From positions 57,361-99,776 of the forward strand of contig DHOR01000039.1 of NCBI GenBank assembly GCA_002409995.1: a stretch of 42,416 nt of DNA, read 5' to 3'. Below the pieces are notes generated by a model. That model saw only the letters and a program-made list of their open reading frames with translations. It did not search any database and had not been told where the DNA came from. Numbering within the stretch: the first letter of the stretch is position 1; every line of letters begins with the position of its first letter. This document shows positions 31,797-40,182 of this stretch, piece by piece. This stretch comes from Hungatella sp. UBA5385 (GTDB lineage Bacteria > Bacillota > Clostridia > Lachnospirales > Lachnospiraceae). Made by a program: the position numbers and the translations under genes.

Positions 31797-32960
31797 CTAT
31801 CCCAGAGATTTGCTCAAAATATCCATAGCCTTATTTACCAACGAGCGGGGGCAAGCCAGGTTGATGCGTATAAATCCGTCGCCGTCTTGCACAAAATCAG
31901 GCCCATATTCAATTAGCAGACCATTTCCGGATATAAGCTTTTTCAGTTCCTTATCCGTCCGGTGAAAGGCCCTCATATCAATCCATGCCAGGTAGGTTCC
32001 CTCTGCGATGTTAAACCGTGCCTGCGGCAGTTCTTCTTCCAGGCGCTTCTTGACCAGTTTGAAATTCTCATCCACATAGTCGTTCATTGATTTTACCCAG
32101 TCATCACAGTAGGTGTAGGCCGCCTTGCAGGCATCGATTCCCAGCGCCGTTGGCATACCACAGAACCGCTTCTGTAACCACTCTGCAGCCAGGTCGGGAT
32201 CGGAGATAATCAGGTTTGCATGATGGTTGCCGGCAAGGTTAAACGTTTTGCTGGGTGCTGTGCAGGTTATAATTCTTTTTTCATTTGGGTAAAGTTTAGC
32301 CAGTGGGATATGAACCTGTCCTTCCCGTATTATATCGGCGTGAATTTCATCACTGACAATAAAAACATCATTGGCAAAACATATCTCCGCAATCCGCCGC
32401 AGTTCATCTTCGGTCCATACCCGTCCGCTGGGATTGTGAGGATTACACAAGAAGAACAGCGTATTGCCTGGCTCTGCAGCTTTGCGCTCCAGATCGGCAA
32501 AATCAATGGTGTAGTGGCCGTTGACATTAACAAGGGGACTGTACACCGGAGTTCTTCCATAGAGTCTGACTGCGTCATCAAAGGGGTGATAGGCCGGTGT
32601 GTTTAGGATTACGCCGTCAGTAGGAGCCGTTAACTTATCTACCGATACTTGCAGCGCTTTAATGACGCCTGCCGAAAAGACAATAGAGGAGGGTGAAATC
32701 GTCCAGCCATAGCGGCGCTGCATCCAAGTTACTACAGCACCGTAGTATTCCGGATCCAGCAGCATGCTGTAGCCTAAAATTTTCTTATCAAGGCGGTCTT
32801 TCATTGCGTCAAGAACAGGCTGCGGACAGGCAAAGTCCATATCAGCGATCCACATCGGAATGTGGTCCTTAGGCAAATCAGGGTTCATCATCATGCCGGT
32901 TCCATATTTGACACTGTTGGTATTCTGGCGATCGATTATTTCGTCGAAATTATACATCAT
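31797..32960 (-). CDS. MalY/PatB-family PLP-dependent C-S lyase (cystathionine beta-lyase type)
   Basis: 387 residues, fold-type I aminotransferase family. It starts MMYNFDEIIDRQNTNSVKYG, typical of MalY/PatB. PLP-site elements: NTPAYHPF, FFLCNPHNPSGRVW, IVSDEIHADI and the Schiff-base lysine in TAPSKTFNLAGNHHAN. A late segment (IRINLACPRSLVNKAMD) has the substrate-carboxylate Arg. Known members cleave cystathionine or cysteine conjugates to a thiol, ammonia and pyruvate. ATG 32960 has AAGGA 9 bases upstream. It is divergent from an amino-acid permease with matched operators, so the pair probably takes up and breaks down a sulfur amino acid or conjugate. Confidence 0.92.
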   Translation of the reverse strand: MMYNFDEIIDRQNTNSVKYGTGMMMNPDLPKDHIPMWIADMDFACPQPVLDAMKDRLDKKILGYSMLLDPEYYGAVVTWMQRRYGWTISPSSIVFSAGVIKALQVSVDKLTAPTDGVILNTPAYHPFDDAVRLYGRTPVYSPLVNVNGHYTIDFADLERKAAEPGNTLFFLCNPHNPSGRVWTEDELRRIAEICFANDVFIVSDEIHADIIREGQVHIPLAKLYPNEKRIITCTAPSKTFNLAGNHHANLIISDPDLAAEWLQKRFCGMPTALGIDACKAAYTYCDDWVKSMNDYVDENFKLVKKRLEEELPQARFNIAEGTYLAWIDMRAFHRTDKELKKLISGNGLLIEYGPDFVQDGDGFIRINLACPRSLVNKAMDILSKSLG

Positions 32961-33016
32961 AATGAGGGTTCCTTTCAAAATCAATAGTTTATACGTTGGT
33001 TAATTAGATGCAATTG

Positions 33017-33033
33017 TATTTAGATACTAAATA
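33017..33033. promoter_or_regulatory. Operator 1 (PatB-like gene side)
   Basis: TATTTAGATACTAAATA, a perfect 7-3-7 palindrome placed directly after the -10 box of the PatB-like gene promoter, covering the predicted start. Confidence 0.75.
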
Positions 33034-33039
33034 TCTTGT

Positions 33040-33068
33040 ACTATATCATAATCATATCAGAAATACAA
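33040..33068 (-). promoter_or_regulatory. Promoter of the PatB-like gene
   Basis: The minus strand has TTGTAT (33063-33068), a 17-base spacer and TATAGT (33040-33045). The leader is about 75 bases. Between here and the divergent promoter (33069-33244) I see no gene that I trust. Confidence 0.65.
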
Positions 33069-33244
33069 GAAAGGATATACAATCATCAGTATATTTGTGC
33101 AAAACAGCAAGTAGCCATGGAACATCACTATACTTATTGTCCAATAAAAAGCCTTATAAATATTAATATGAGCGCAGTATTTATGCAGAATTAACAAAAG
33201 GTTTTTTGTTAATTTGCATTTATTGACGAAATGTCCTGCGAGTA

Positions 33245-33273
33245 TTGACAGTGCTTCCGGATTCATATATTCT
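33245..33273 (+). promoter_or_regulatory. Promoter of the amino-acid permease gene
   Basis: A perfect TTGACA (33245-33250), a 17-base spacer and TATTCT (33268-33273). The predicted start is near 33280, about 107 bases before the ATG. Confidence 0.65.
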
Positions 33274-33287
33274 TAAAGCGAAACATA

Positions 33288-33300
33288 TTTAGACACTAAA
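33288..33300. promoter_or_regulatory. Operator 2 (permease side)
   Basis: TTTAGACACTAAA, the same TTTAG-N3-CTAAA palindrome as operator 1, placed about 8-20 bases after the predicted start. Repression by a roadblock or start-site occlusion is expected. Confidence 0.75.
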
Positions 33301-33386
33301 CAACAATTATCGAAAACGTTCTTCTTGTAACAAATTATGCATAACCAAATTATCAGCCAGAAAAAAAATGAAAAGGAGTTATAATA

Positions 33387-34760
33387 ATGGCAAAAAAAAG
33401 TAGTGCACAATCCGTTGCTGCAGAGAGAGCAACCGTGGAAACTTCCACAAAAGACTTAAAACGTGTGTTAAGCTTCTGGGATCTTATGGGGAACGCTGTA
33501 GGACAGGTCATCGGCGCCGGCATTATGTCGCTCACCGGGGCGGCAATTGCCATGACCGGGCGCGCTGTGCCGATTTCTTTTCTTCTGTCGGCAGTATTGG
33601 TTCTATTAAGTTCTATCCCTACGATTATTATGAGCGGTGTTGTCCGGATGCGCGGAGGAACTTACACGATGACGGCCTTACTGGCGGGCAAGACCTTCGC
33701 TGGTATGTCGATTATTTTCTTTATTATAAAAAATGTGACAATTGCAATGTATGCGCTTTCTTTTGCGGATTATCTTAAGGCATTTTTCCCGACCTGGAAT
33801 CGTTCTATTGTGGCTGCTGTAATTCTGACATTTTTCTTTATCCTTAATTTATATGGAATTGACAAAGCATCAAAATTTCAGAACATCATTGTTCTCATGA
33901 TGTGTGCGGCTCTGGCCCTGTTTACCGTGTACGGACTGCCGAAAATCCAGCCTTCATATTTCGATCCGGATGGCTTTATGTCCGAGGGGATTATCGGTAT
34001 GCTCAGTGCAGCTTCACTGCTCAGTGTAGCGACCGGAGGTGCTGCCAATATTGCCAATCTCTCCGGTGAGGCTAAGAATGCAACTCGTGATATACCTTTG
34101 GCAATCATTGTCTCCACCATTGGTGTCGCTGGCCTATATGGCCTGATGTCCATAGTAGCCGCTGGTGTTCTGCCGATTTCAGAAGTGGCCGGGCAGCCGC
34201 TTACTAATGTAGCCAGAACCATCCTGCCTTATGGACTCTATGTGTTTTTTATAATCGGAGGTGCGATGTTTGCGCTTATAACCACGCTGAATGCGCAGCT
34301 GCAGTGGAGTACCAAACCGGTCATGCAGGCTTGTGTCGATGGCTGGTTTCCCAAAGGGCTTGCCAAATTAAACAAACAAAAAACTCCATATCTGCTGCTC
34401 AGTTTTATGTATATAGTCGGAATGCTGCCTATCGTACTTAACTTTGATATCAGTGTGATTGGAAATATTGCGGTGCTGGTTGTCTCCCTGTCCGCCATCA
34501 TCATCAATGTTGCAATCTGCCGTGTGCCTAAAGTGCTGCCGGAGCAGTGGGAAGCATCCCGTTATAAAGTTTCAACGCCGGTATTGTGGTTCATCATTAT
34601 CCTGGCGGTAGCAGCCAGCCTGCTTAATATAGCACTGCAGCTGATCCAGCTGCCAGGATGGCTGATGATCGCCAATGGCGTATTGCTGGTGTTCTCATAT
34701 GTCTATTCACGGCTGCGGATTAAGTCCGGAAAGGTGGATATGGAGATCAGCTACGAGTAG
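33387..34760 (+). CDS. APC-superfamily amino-acid permease
   Basis: 457 residues, about 12 membrane helices. The N-terminal helix 1 carries the substrate-site Gly cluster (GNAVGQVIGAGIMSLTGAAI) and helix 6 region the conserved ATGGAANIANLSGEAKN then RDIPLAIIVST pattern. AAAAGGAG precedes the ATG. It is transcribed away from the PatB-like lyase under a matching operator. A sulfur-containing amino acid or peptide conjugate is the likely substrate by context. The DNA here looks more GC-rich than neighbouring genes, hinting at separate origin. Confidence 0.88.
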   Translation: MAKKSSAQSVAAERATVETSTKDLKRVLSFWDLMGNAVGQVIGAGIMSLTGAAIAMTGRAVPISFLLSAVLVLLSSIPTIIMSGVVRMRGGTYTMTALLAGKTFAGMSIIFFIIKNVTIAMYALSFADYLKAFFPTWNRSIVAAVILTFFFILNLYGIDKASKFQNIIVLMMCAALALFTVYGLPKIQPSYFDPDGFMSEGIIGMLSAASLLSVATGGAANIANLSGEAKNATRDIPLAIIVSTIGVAGLYGLMSIVAAGVLPISEVAGQPLTNVARTILPYGLYVFFIIGGAMFALITTLNAQLQWSTKPVMQACVDGWFPKGLAKLNKQKTPYLLLSFMYIVGMLPIVLNFDISVIGNIAVLVVSLSAIIINVAICRVPKVLPEQWEASRYKVSTPVLWFIIILAVAASLLNIALQLIQLPGWLMIANGVLLVFSYVYSRLRIKSGKVDMEISYE

Positions 34761-34828
34761 TACTTTGATGTGATTACGCAGTTCCTACAATAGCATCCGA
34801 CCTTATAACAGCTGACAAATGCAAAAAT

Positions 34829-34853
34829 AGAGAAGCCGGTCACCGGCTTCTCT
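34829..34853. repeat. Perfect 12-bp inverted repeat after the permease gene
   Basis: AGAGAAGCCGGT and ACCGGCTTCTCT around one central base. On the minus strand ATTTTTGC follows, so it could end minus-strand transcripts; on the plus strand the tail is A-rich. Confidence 0.55.
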
Positions 34854-34863
34854 GAATATAAAA

Positions 34864-34887
34864 TGCTGTTATCGCAGCAAATTTTTT
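34864..34887 (+). terminator. Terminator of the permease gene
   Basis: TGCTG-N6-CAGCA, a short 5-bp stem followed by AA and six T on the plus strand. Together with the inverted repeat just upstream it probably ends the permease transcript. Confidence 0.5.
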
Positions 34888-35006
34888 GTTGGGAAAGTTG
34901 AGTATTTTATTATATCTGAATAATTTTCATAAAAAGTAAAACAATATAGAATATTACATCAATCATTGTAAAAACATTATCAGAAGTCAGATTAAATGAT
35001 AACAAT

Positions 35007-35018
35007 TCACAATTGTGA
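35007..35018. promoter_or_regulatory. Palindrome just before the small-protein gene
   Basis: TCACAATTGTGA is a perfect 12-bp palindrome ending 14 bases before the small-protein ATG. It could be an operator or an RNA hairpin near the ribosome site. The rest of 34888-35006 is AT-rich with no clear feature. Confidence 0.4.
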
Positions 35019-35032
35019 GAAATGAGGTTCAA

Positions 35033-35221
35033 ATGGATAAGATAACAAATGGTGCAGATATACCGGTTGGTCTTGCTGTTGCACTTGGAAAATGCCAGGC
35101 TATGGATGCTTTTTTCTCTCTATCCGGACAAACACAGCAAAGAATCATCGAATATACGCTGACTATAGAGTCAAAAACTGAAATGCTTGATTATATCCAA
35201 ACCATATTTGGCTTAAAATAG
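35033..35221 (+). CDS. Small uncharacterised protein, helical
   Basis: 62 residues. Opens MDKITNGADIPVGLAVALGK, then MDAFFSLSGQTQQRIIEY and a segment ending KTEMLDYIQTI. The shape DIPxGxxxALxxxxxAMxxFxxL followed by a Q/R helix reminds me of short conserved hypothetical proteins common in clostridia; no function is known to me. GAGG lies 5 bases before the ATG at 35033; a GTG six codons upstream lies within the palindrome. No membrane helix. It is the only plus-strand gene between the permease and the ABC/sigma operon. Confidence 0.7.
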   Translation: MDKITNGADIPVGLAVALGKCQAMDAFFSLSGQTQQRIIEYTLTIESKTEMLDYIQTIFGLK

Positions 35222-35235
35222 CAGCAAACCATCAT

Positions 35236-36438
35236 TCAATTATGATTTTTGAAATTTTTATAAGCAAATGGCATCAATACCACACTCGCTGCAACAGCAA
35301 AAGCAAAGATAAGTTCATATGGCTGCAGGATCAGTCCGAATAAATCTATGGAAAATTCACGTGTAATATTAGTAAGATAAAACATATTAACAGGAATAAG
35401 TCTGGATATATGATAAATCCACAGTACGTCATCAGATATATTCACAAACATAGGTAAGATGGTAATTACCGTCATAATTACAATAACCATAAATGGCGAT
35501 TTTAGTTTTGCTGAAAACAACATTGTCAATGACGTTGATAATATATTCCCAAGTAAAATCAGCAAAAAATATAATAATGCAACTTGCCCCATTGTATAAG
35601 GAACACTTGACAAAGGGAAGTAAAATTGAATCGGGGAGCTGCTGCCTTCCCATCCGAAAAATATCATCGCCGTGATGTAAGATATCACCAAAAACACTGT
35701 GCTTAATAAAACAGATAAGGATATACCTGTGAATAATTTTGCATAGATAACTTTATTTTTGCCGTATTTAGAAGATAAAATAAGGCTGTCCATATGATCT
35801 GTATATTCACTTGCGAATATTGGTGCAATACAAATAGAGCAAACAAAACAAATAATAAGTGCGGTTGTATACATCTGAGAAAAAAGTCTGGTGTATCCAC
35901 CTGTATATGAAAAGATAAACGGTGTTTTCACGTCCCTGCTAAGATTAAGAGAATTTGCTTTTTCTCTGGGACTCATTGCTGTATCTTCTATATTTTTTTC
36001 AACCACATTTTGACGTATTATATAGAAATTACGAATATCTTCATCACTAAGTAATTGGATTTCTTCCAAATTCTTTGTAGCATATACTTTTCTAAGACTA
36101 TAATAAATTTCGCTATAGGGTCGTGCATACTGCTGATATTCTTCAGTATCCGAATATTTTCCATCTGTAGGTGGAATATGAGAATATGCTTCTATTGTTT
36201 CTGCAAGAAGCTTACTGTTTATTTCTCTCCCTGATAAGCTTCTTGAATATTGTCTGTCTTTTCTCATGTCATCATAATTGCTTTCCAGCACCTCTCCATT
36301 TGAATAACGGTTTCCCATTAAAGGACCAAGGCAGCTAAATACAGTAAGTAAAACAGCCAGCAGCAATGTAATGATAGTGCTTCTTTTTCGTAGAATTTTT
36401 CTATATTCAAACTTAACTAACTCACTATAGCTATTCAC
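35236..36438 (-). CDS. ABC-2 type transporter permease
   Basis: 400 residues, six predicted membrane helices: one near the N-terminus, a large extracytoplasmic domain (about 40-180, Tyr/Glu/Ser rich), then five C-terminal helices. This is the ABC-2 exporter plan seen in lantibiotic immunity or Na-export type systems. I start it at GTG 36438, which has GGGGG 9 bases upstream and overlaps the ATPase stop by 8 bases; the ATG six codons earlier has no ribosome site. Last gene of the ECF sigma operon, partner of the ATPase. Confidence 0.85.
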   Translation of the reverse strand: MNSYSELVKFEYRKILRKRSTIITLLLAVLLTVFSCLGPLMGNRYSNGEVLESNYDDMRKDRQYSRSLSGREINSKLLAETIEAYSHIPPTDGKYSDTEEYQQYARPYSEIYYSLRKVYATKNLEEIQLLSDEDIRNFYIIRQNVVEKNIEDTAMSPREKANSLNLSRDVKTPFIFSYTGGYTRLFSQMYTTALIICFVCSICIAPIFASEYTDHMDSLILSSKYGKNKVIYAKLFTGISLSVLLSTVFLVISYITAMIFFGWEGSSSPIQFYFPLSSVPYTMGQVALLYFLLILLGNILSTSLTMLFSAKLKSPFMVIVIMTVITILPMFVNISDDVLWIYHISRLIPVNMFYLTNITREFSIDLFGLILQPYELIFAFAVAASVVLMPFAYKNFKNHN

Positions 36439-37303
36439 CTTTATTTTCCCCCTCATTGAAATAGTATAGATATAAATCTTCTAATTGAGCCGGAACAACA
36501 ACCGCAGTTTCACACGGAGATTTGTCTGATACTAAACGTAAATAGGTTTTGTCAGATTCTTCACGTATATTTATAATCGGATAAGCTGCAATTAAATCAG
36601 CAGCCTTATGACTGTCTACGAAACATTCAAACACTTTCCCATCAATTGGACTGAGAATATCTTCAAGACTGCCCTGATGTATTATTTGTCCATCTTTCAT
36701 CAACAAAATTGTTGAAGCAATATATTCAACATCTGAAACAATATGTGTTGATAACAAAACAATTTTGTCCTTACCTAATCTGGAAATCAAATTACGGAAA
36801 CGTATACGCTCCTTTGGGTCAAGACCTCCAGTGGGCTCATCTAAAATCAAGATTTTAGGATTATTCAGCATAGATTGTGCAATACCTAAACGCTGTTTCA
36901 TTCCTCCTGAAAATGTTTTAATTTTCTTTTTCGCCACATCTGATAGCCCTACAAGCTCTAAAAGCTCATTTGCCTTGTCCTTTGCCCGCACCTTTGTAAG
37001 CCCTTTTAGACTTGCCATATAAAGCAAAAAATCATAGGCTGAAAATTCAGGATAATACCCAAAATCCTGTGGTAAATATCCCAGGGAATCTCTATATTCT
37101 TCTTCGCTTACATCTATTCCATTAAACTTTACCACTCCGCTTGTCGGTTTTAAAATTCCACAAATCATTCGCATAAGTGTAGTTTTTCCAGAACCATTGG
37201 CCCCTAATAATCCATACACACCTTCTCTCAGGGTCAATGAAATACGATCAGCAACAATCTTATTATTATAGTGCTTTGTCAAACGGTCAATGATGAGTTC
37301 CAC
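36431..37303 (-). CDS. ABC transporter ATP-binding protein of the sigma operon
   Basis: 290 residues. Walker A GANGSGKTT near residue 34-42, Q-loop in LGYLPQDFGYYPEF, signature FSGGMKQRLG, Walker B ILILDEPTGGLDP and the His switch LLSTHIVSDVE. A C-terminal domain of about 80 residues follows, as in exporter ATPases of the BcrA/NatA type. The start is GTG at 37303 with GGAGG 7 bases upstream; it overlaps the preceding gene by 25 bases. With the ABC-2 permease it should form an exporter or a membrane-stress pump. Confidence 0.93.
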   Translation of the reverse strand: MELIIDRLTKHYNNKIVADRISLTLREGVYGLLGANGSGKTTLMRMICGILKPTSGVVKFNGIDVSEEEYRDSLGYLPQDFGYYPEFSAYDFLLYMASLKGLTKVRAKDKANELLELVGLSDVAKKKIKTFSGGMKQRLGIAQSMLNNPKILILDEPTGGLDPKERIRFRNLISRLGKDKIVLLSTHIVSDVEYIASTILLMKDGQIIHQGSLEDILSPIDGKVFECFVDSHKAADLIAAYPIINIREESDKTYLRLVSDKSPCETAVVVPAQLEDLYLYYFNEGENKGE

Positions 37304-38010
37304 TGTAATTCCTCCATATTCTTTATTAATATTGCAGCCTTTCTACCACTTAATACAGCTAAAATAACAAATGAAACAGCCCATACCAGCCAATACTTTT
37401 CTGTATAAAGTTCACTCATCTGTATGCTAAGCAATGCATTTAAAAAACTGACAAAAGCTGTAATACAACCACAAATGTACATTGTTTCCTTATTCTTTAA
37501 ACGATTGACAATATATAAGGAACCATAACAATTCAATAAAAATGGCGTGATTAAATATAGCCCTAATCTAAAAAATCCCAAATCGGTTTTTTCCATAAAT
37601 AATAGTAAAATACTAATCAGAACAATAAAATCTGCTGCTCCTAATATTCCCATACGGGCAAGGCTGACCTCTAAATAATTGTGTTTGCAGCTCATCTCAA
37701 GTTCCTCCATATTATATGAGGTACTTCTTACAATTTCACTTATACTTACCAGAGAAATAAAAGGCAGGGCAGAGGATATTATCCAGATAAATGAAGTGGA
37801 CACATGATAAAAATATAAGCCCAGAAAAGTGATTATAAACAATAATGCTGACAATACCCAAACACGTTTTCTAATGTAACCTAACTGGGATTTGAAAAAA
37901 TCAATTCGTCTTGCTTTTGGATAATCCAGTTTCGTCAAAAACTGATGTTTCCCTGCAGGTACCGGGGCTTCAAATGCTGATTTTAATTGCTTTTCTAATT
38001 TATTTCTCAT
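37279..38010 (-). CDS. Six-helix membrane protein co-encoded with the ECF sigma factor
   Basis: 243 residues. A cytoplasmic N-terminus of about 45 residues (MRNKLEKQLKSAFEAPVPAG) is followed by six membrane helices. There is no zinc-binding anti-sigma motif. It overlaps the sigma gene by 4 bases and the ATPase gene by 25. Position directly after an ECF sigma gene makes an anti-sigma role plausible, with the soluble N-terminus as the sigma-binding part; it could instead be a second permease. Function is unproven. Confidence 0.8.
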   Translation of the reverse strand: MRNKLEKQLKSAFEAPVPAGKHQFLTKLDYPKARRIDFFKSQLGYIRKRVWVLSALLFIITFLGLYFYHVSTSFIWIISSALPFISLVSISEIVRSTSYNMEELEMSCKHNYLEVSLARMGILGAADFIVLISILLLFMEKTDLGFFRLGLYLITPFLLNCYGSLYIVNRLKNKETMYICGCITAFVSFLNALLSIQMSELYTEKYWLVWAVSFVILAVLSGRKAAILIKNMEELQWNSSLTV

Positions 38011-38465
38011 GTGAAATCCTCCTCTCTCAATATAATTTTAAGCCTGCCAAGTGCTGTATTTAACTTACGGTAAACTGAAAAACGGGAAACCCCCATAATA
38101 TTCGCTATTTCATTGATGCCAAGGTCATTAGCAAAACGAAGCAAAAGCAACTCCTGTAAATCCTCCGGCAATGTGGATACCGCCTGCTTTATCACGTAAT
38201 TTGTTTCAAATATAGTGATTTCTTCATGTTCTGTTACAACCTGGTATATCTCCTCTTCCTTATTTTTTCTGTAATAATCAATGCATAGATTTTTGGCTAT
38301 TGTATAGAGATAAGCAAGAGGTTTCCCTCTGTTTATATACGATGTCTGACTGAAGTATTTAAGGAAAGTTTCTTGTGTCAAATCTTCTGCTTTCTCCTTA
38401 CTGTTTACTTTGAAATAACAATATCGATATATTTTATCATATTGGTCTTCTAAGCTTATGGACAT
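38007..38465 (-). CDS. ECF-type RNA polymerase sigma factor
   Basis: 152 residues, typical ECF length. Region 2 (about 8-70) has YDKIYRYCYFKVNSKEKAED, LTQETFLKYF and LYTIAKNLCIDYYRK. Region 4 (about 95-145) has LPEDLQELLLLRFANDLGIN and the helix-turn-helix EIANIMGVSRFSVYRKLNTA. AAGGAGG precedes the ATG. The following gene starts within its stop. It probably drives its own operon; the upstream 38466-38563 region shows no box that I can assign with confidence. Confidence 0.93.
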   Translation of the reverse strand: MSISLEDQYDKIYRYCYFKVNSKEKAEDLTQETFLKYFSQTSYINRGKPLAYLYTIAKNLCIDYYRKNKEEEIYQVVTEHEEITIFETNYVIKQAVSTLPEDLQELLLLRFANDLGINEIANIMGVSRFSVYRKLNTALGRLKIILREEDFT

Positions 38466-38563
38466 AAGAACCTCCTTTCATTATGTATAACGTATCACTT
38501 TGGATAAATGTGCGGCTTAATTCATAATTTACTGCAAAATAAGCTTTCATACAGAATATATAG

Positions 38564-38621
38564 AAACACCTCCGAATGAATCATGCTTTATAAGCATCTT
38601 CTCATTCATTCGGAGGTGTTT
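38564..38621 (-). terminator. Terminator of the DEAD-box helicase gene
   Basis: A long stem: AAACACCTCCGAATGA (from 38564) pairs with its complement ending at 38621, with an inner GCTT/AAGC hairpin. It lies 9 bases after the helicase stop and has a T-rich minus-strand tail (TTTCTATAT). Confidence 0.8.
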
Positions 38622-38630
38622 AATCCCTAT

Positions 38631-39977
38631 CTACCGTTTTTTCTTCATTCCAGGTCTATTGTAATTCCTTTTTTCCTTCAATGTACCATCCGCTGACATT
38701 CGATACTTTTTCTTTGCAGATGATACACCGCCCCGTGTGGAGGCTGTTTGTAAGGAGTCCTTCTTGGACGATAAACTGTTTCTTTGAGAATTCGCCGTAC
38801 CTCTCCTTGGCTGCGTAACCTTCACAGCCGGAAAATTATTCATCAGAGGATAGGGATGATCTTTAACTTCTATTAATCTTTTCCCAATCAATTTTTCAAT
38901 ATCATCAAGCTGTCCCTTTTCATCAAAATCACAGAAGGAAATTGCTGTTCCGCCAAGTCCTGCCCTGCCTGTTCGTCCAATTCGATGAACATAGGTCTCC
39001 GGTATATCCGTTAAGTCATAATTAATTACATGAGTCAGATCATCTATATCGATTCCTCTGGCTGCAATATCTGTAGCAACCAGTATTCGTAAAGTTTTGT
39101 CTTTAAAATTATTTAATGCTCTCTGACGGGCTCCTTGTGATTTGTCACCATGAATCGCTTGAGCAGTTATATTTTGCCTTGATAATTGCTTAACAATACG
39201 ATCCGCCCCATGTTTCGTACGTGCAAATACCAATGCTGATTCTATACTTTTATCCTTTAGAATATGCACAAGCAAATCTTTCTTATTACATTTATCTACA
39301 AAATATAGATATTGCTCAATGGTATCCACAGTTGAAGATACAGGAGTAACTTCTATTTTTTCAGGTGTCTTTAGAATCTTACTTGCCAGCCTGGCAATGT
39401 CTGGGGGCATTGTAGCAGAGAACAGTAACGTCTGCTTTTTCACCGGTGTTTTAGCAATAATCTTTTTAACATCATTGATAAATCCCATATCCAGCATACG
39501 GTCAGCTTCGTCCAATATAAATATTTTAATATGTTCTATATTTATAATTTTCTGATCGATTAATGCCAGCAGTCTACCTGGAGTTGCCACCAGTATATCT
39601 GTCCCTCTCTTCAAATCGTCCTCCTGGGGTTTTTGAGACACTCCCCCAAATACTACACAACATTTTAAATCCGTAAATTTACCATAAGTATTAAAACTTT
39701 CATATATTTGCAGAGCAAGCTCTCTGGTTGGTGTTATGATCAGCGCCCTTATATTCTGCTTTTCCCAACGTGGTGCTTTTCCTTTGCTGAGCAGTTGAAG
39801 GGTTGGTATTGCAAATGCTGCTGTTTTCCCAGTGCCTGTCTGGGCACAGCCGATTAAATCCCTGCCGCTTAATATAACGGGTATTGCCTCTTCTTGTATG
39901 GGTGTAGGTGTTTCGTAACTTTCCTTTTCCAATGCCTTTATAATATCAGGCATAATGTTTAAATCTTTAAATTGCAT
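38631..39977 (-). CDS. DEAD-box RNA helicase (RhlE/CshA-like)
   Basis: 448 residues. Q motif (FKDLNIMPDII to ETPTPIQEEAIP), motif I AQTGTGKT, Ia PTRELALQ, II LDEAD, III SAT, IV ALVFARTKHGAD, V ATDIAARGIDI, VI HRIGRTGRAG. After about residue 365 comes a basic, Ser/Arg/Lys-rich tail ending RPGMKKKR that would bind RNA. AAGGAGAAATA precedes the ATG. Such helicases act in ribosome assembly, mRNA decay and cold growth. Monocistronic between a promoter and a terminator. Confidence 0.95.
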   Translation of the reverse strand: MQFKDLNIMPDIIKALEKESYETPTPIQEEAIPVILSGRDLIGCAQTGTGKTAAFAIPTLQLLSKGKAPRWEKQNIRALIITPTRELALQIYESFNTYGKFTDLKCCVVFGGVSQKPQEDDLKRGTDILVATPGRLLALIDQKIINIEHIKIFILDEADRMLDMGFINDVKKIIAKTPVKKQTLLFSATMPPDIARLASKILKTPEKIEVTPVSSTVDTIEQYLYFVDKCNKKDLLVHILKDKSIESALVFARTKHGADRIVKQLSRQNITAQAIHGDKSQGARQRALNNFKDKTLRILVATDIAARGIDIDDLTHVINYDLTDIPETYVHRIGRTGRAGLGGTAISFCDFDEKGQLDDIEKLIGKRLIEVKDHPYPLMNNFPAVKVTQPRRGTANSQRNSLSSKKDSLQTASTRGGVSSAKKKYRMSADGTLKEKRNYNRPGMKKKR

Positions 39978-40075
39978 TATTTCTCCTTATAATCTGTATT
40001 GTTTCGCTATATCTCTTACTCTGTCGCTGCGAATACCTTCAGTGGGTTAAGATAATTTTTGATATAGTCTTCTAC

Positions 40076-40104
40076 ATTCTATATTCTTTTTGGTCATATT
40101 ACAA
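40076..40104 (-). promoter_or_regulatory. Possible promoter of the helicase gene
   Basis: The minus strand has TTGTAA (40099-40104), a 17-base spacer and TAGAAT (40076-40081). The leader would be about 95 bases. The remaining 39978-40182 gap shows no other feature. Confidence 0.4.
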
Positions 40105-40182
40105 CACAAATCGTTATATTCCAATATTCATTCCCATATGCATCCAATACGCAGCCAATGAAAAGCAGCAGGATTTCTCCCT

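Noticed and set aside
33057..33266. Minus-strand 69-codon frame in the lyase/permease intergenic region
   Set aside because: It spans the predicted lyase -35 element and the permease -35 box, has no ribosome site and reads like random AT-rich DNA.
34997..35018. Likeness to the E. coli lac operator region (GATAACAATT next to TCACAATTGTGA)
   Set aside because: Only short pieces match and the order differs from the true operator. There is no vector sequence around, so it is treated as chance similarity.
37279..37303. 25-base overlap of the six-helix membrane gene and the ATPase gene considered as a misassembly
   Set aside because: The ATPase GTG has GGAGG at ideal spacing and both reading frames look intact, so translational coupling explains it.
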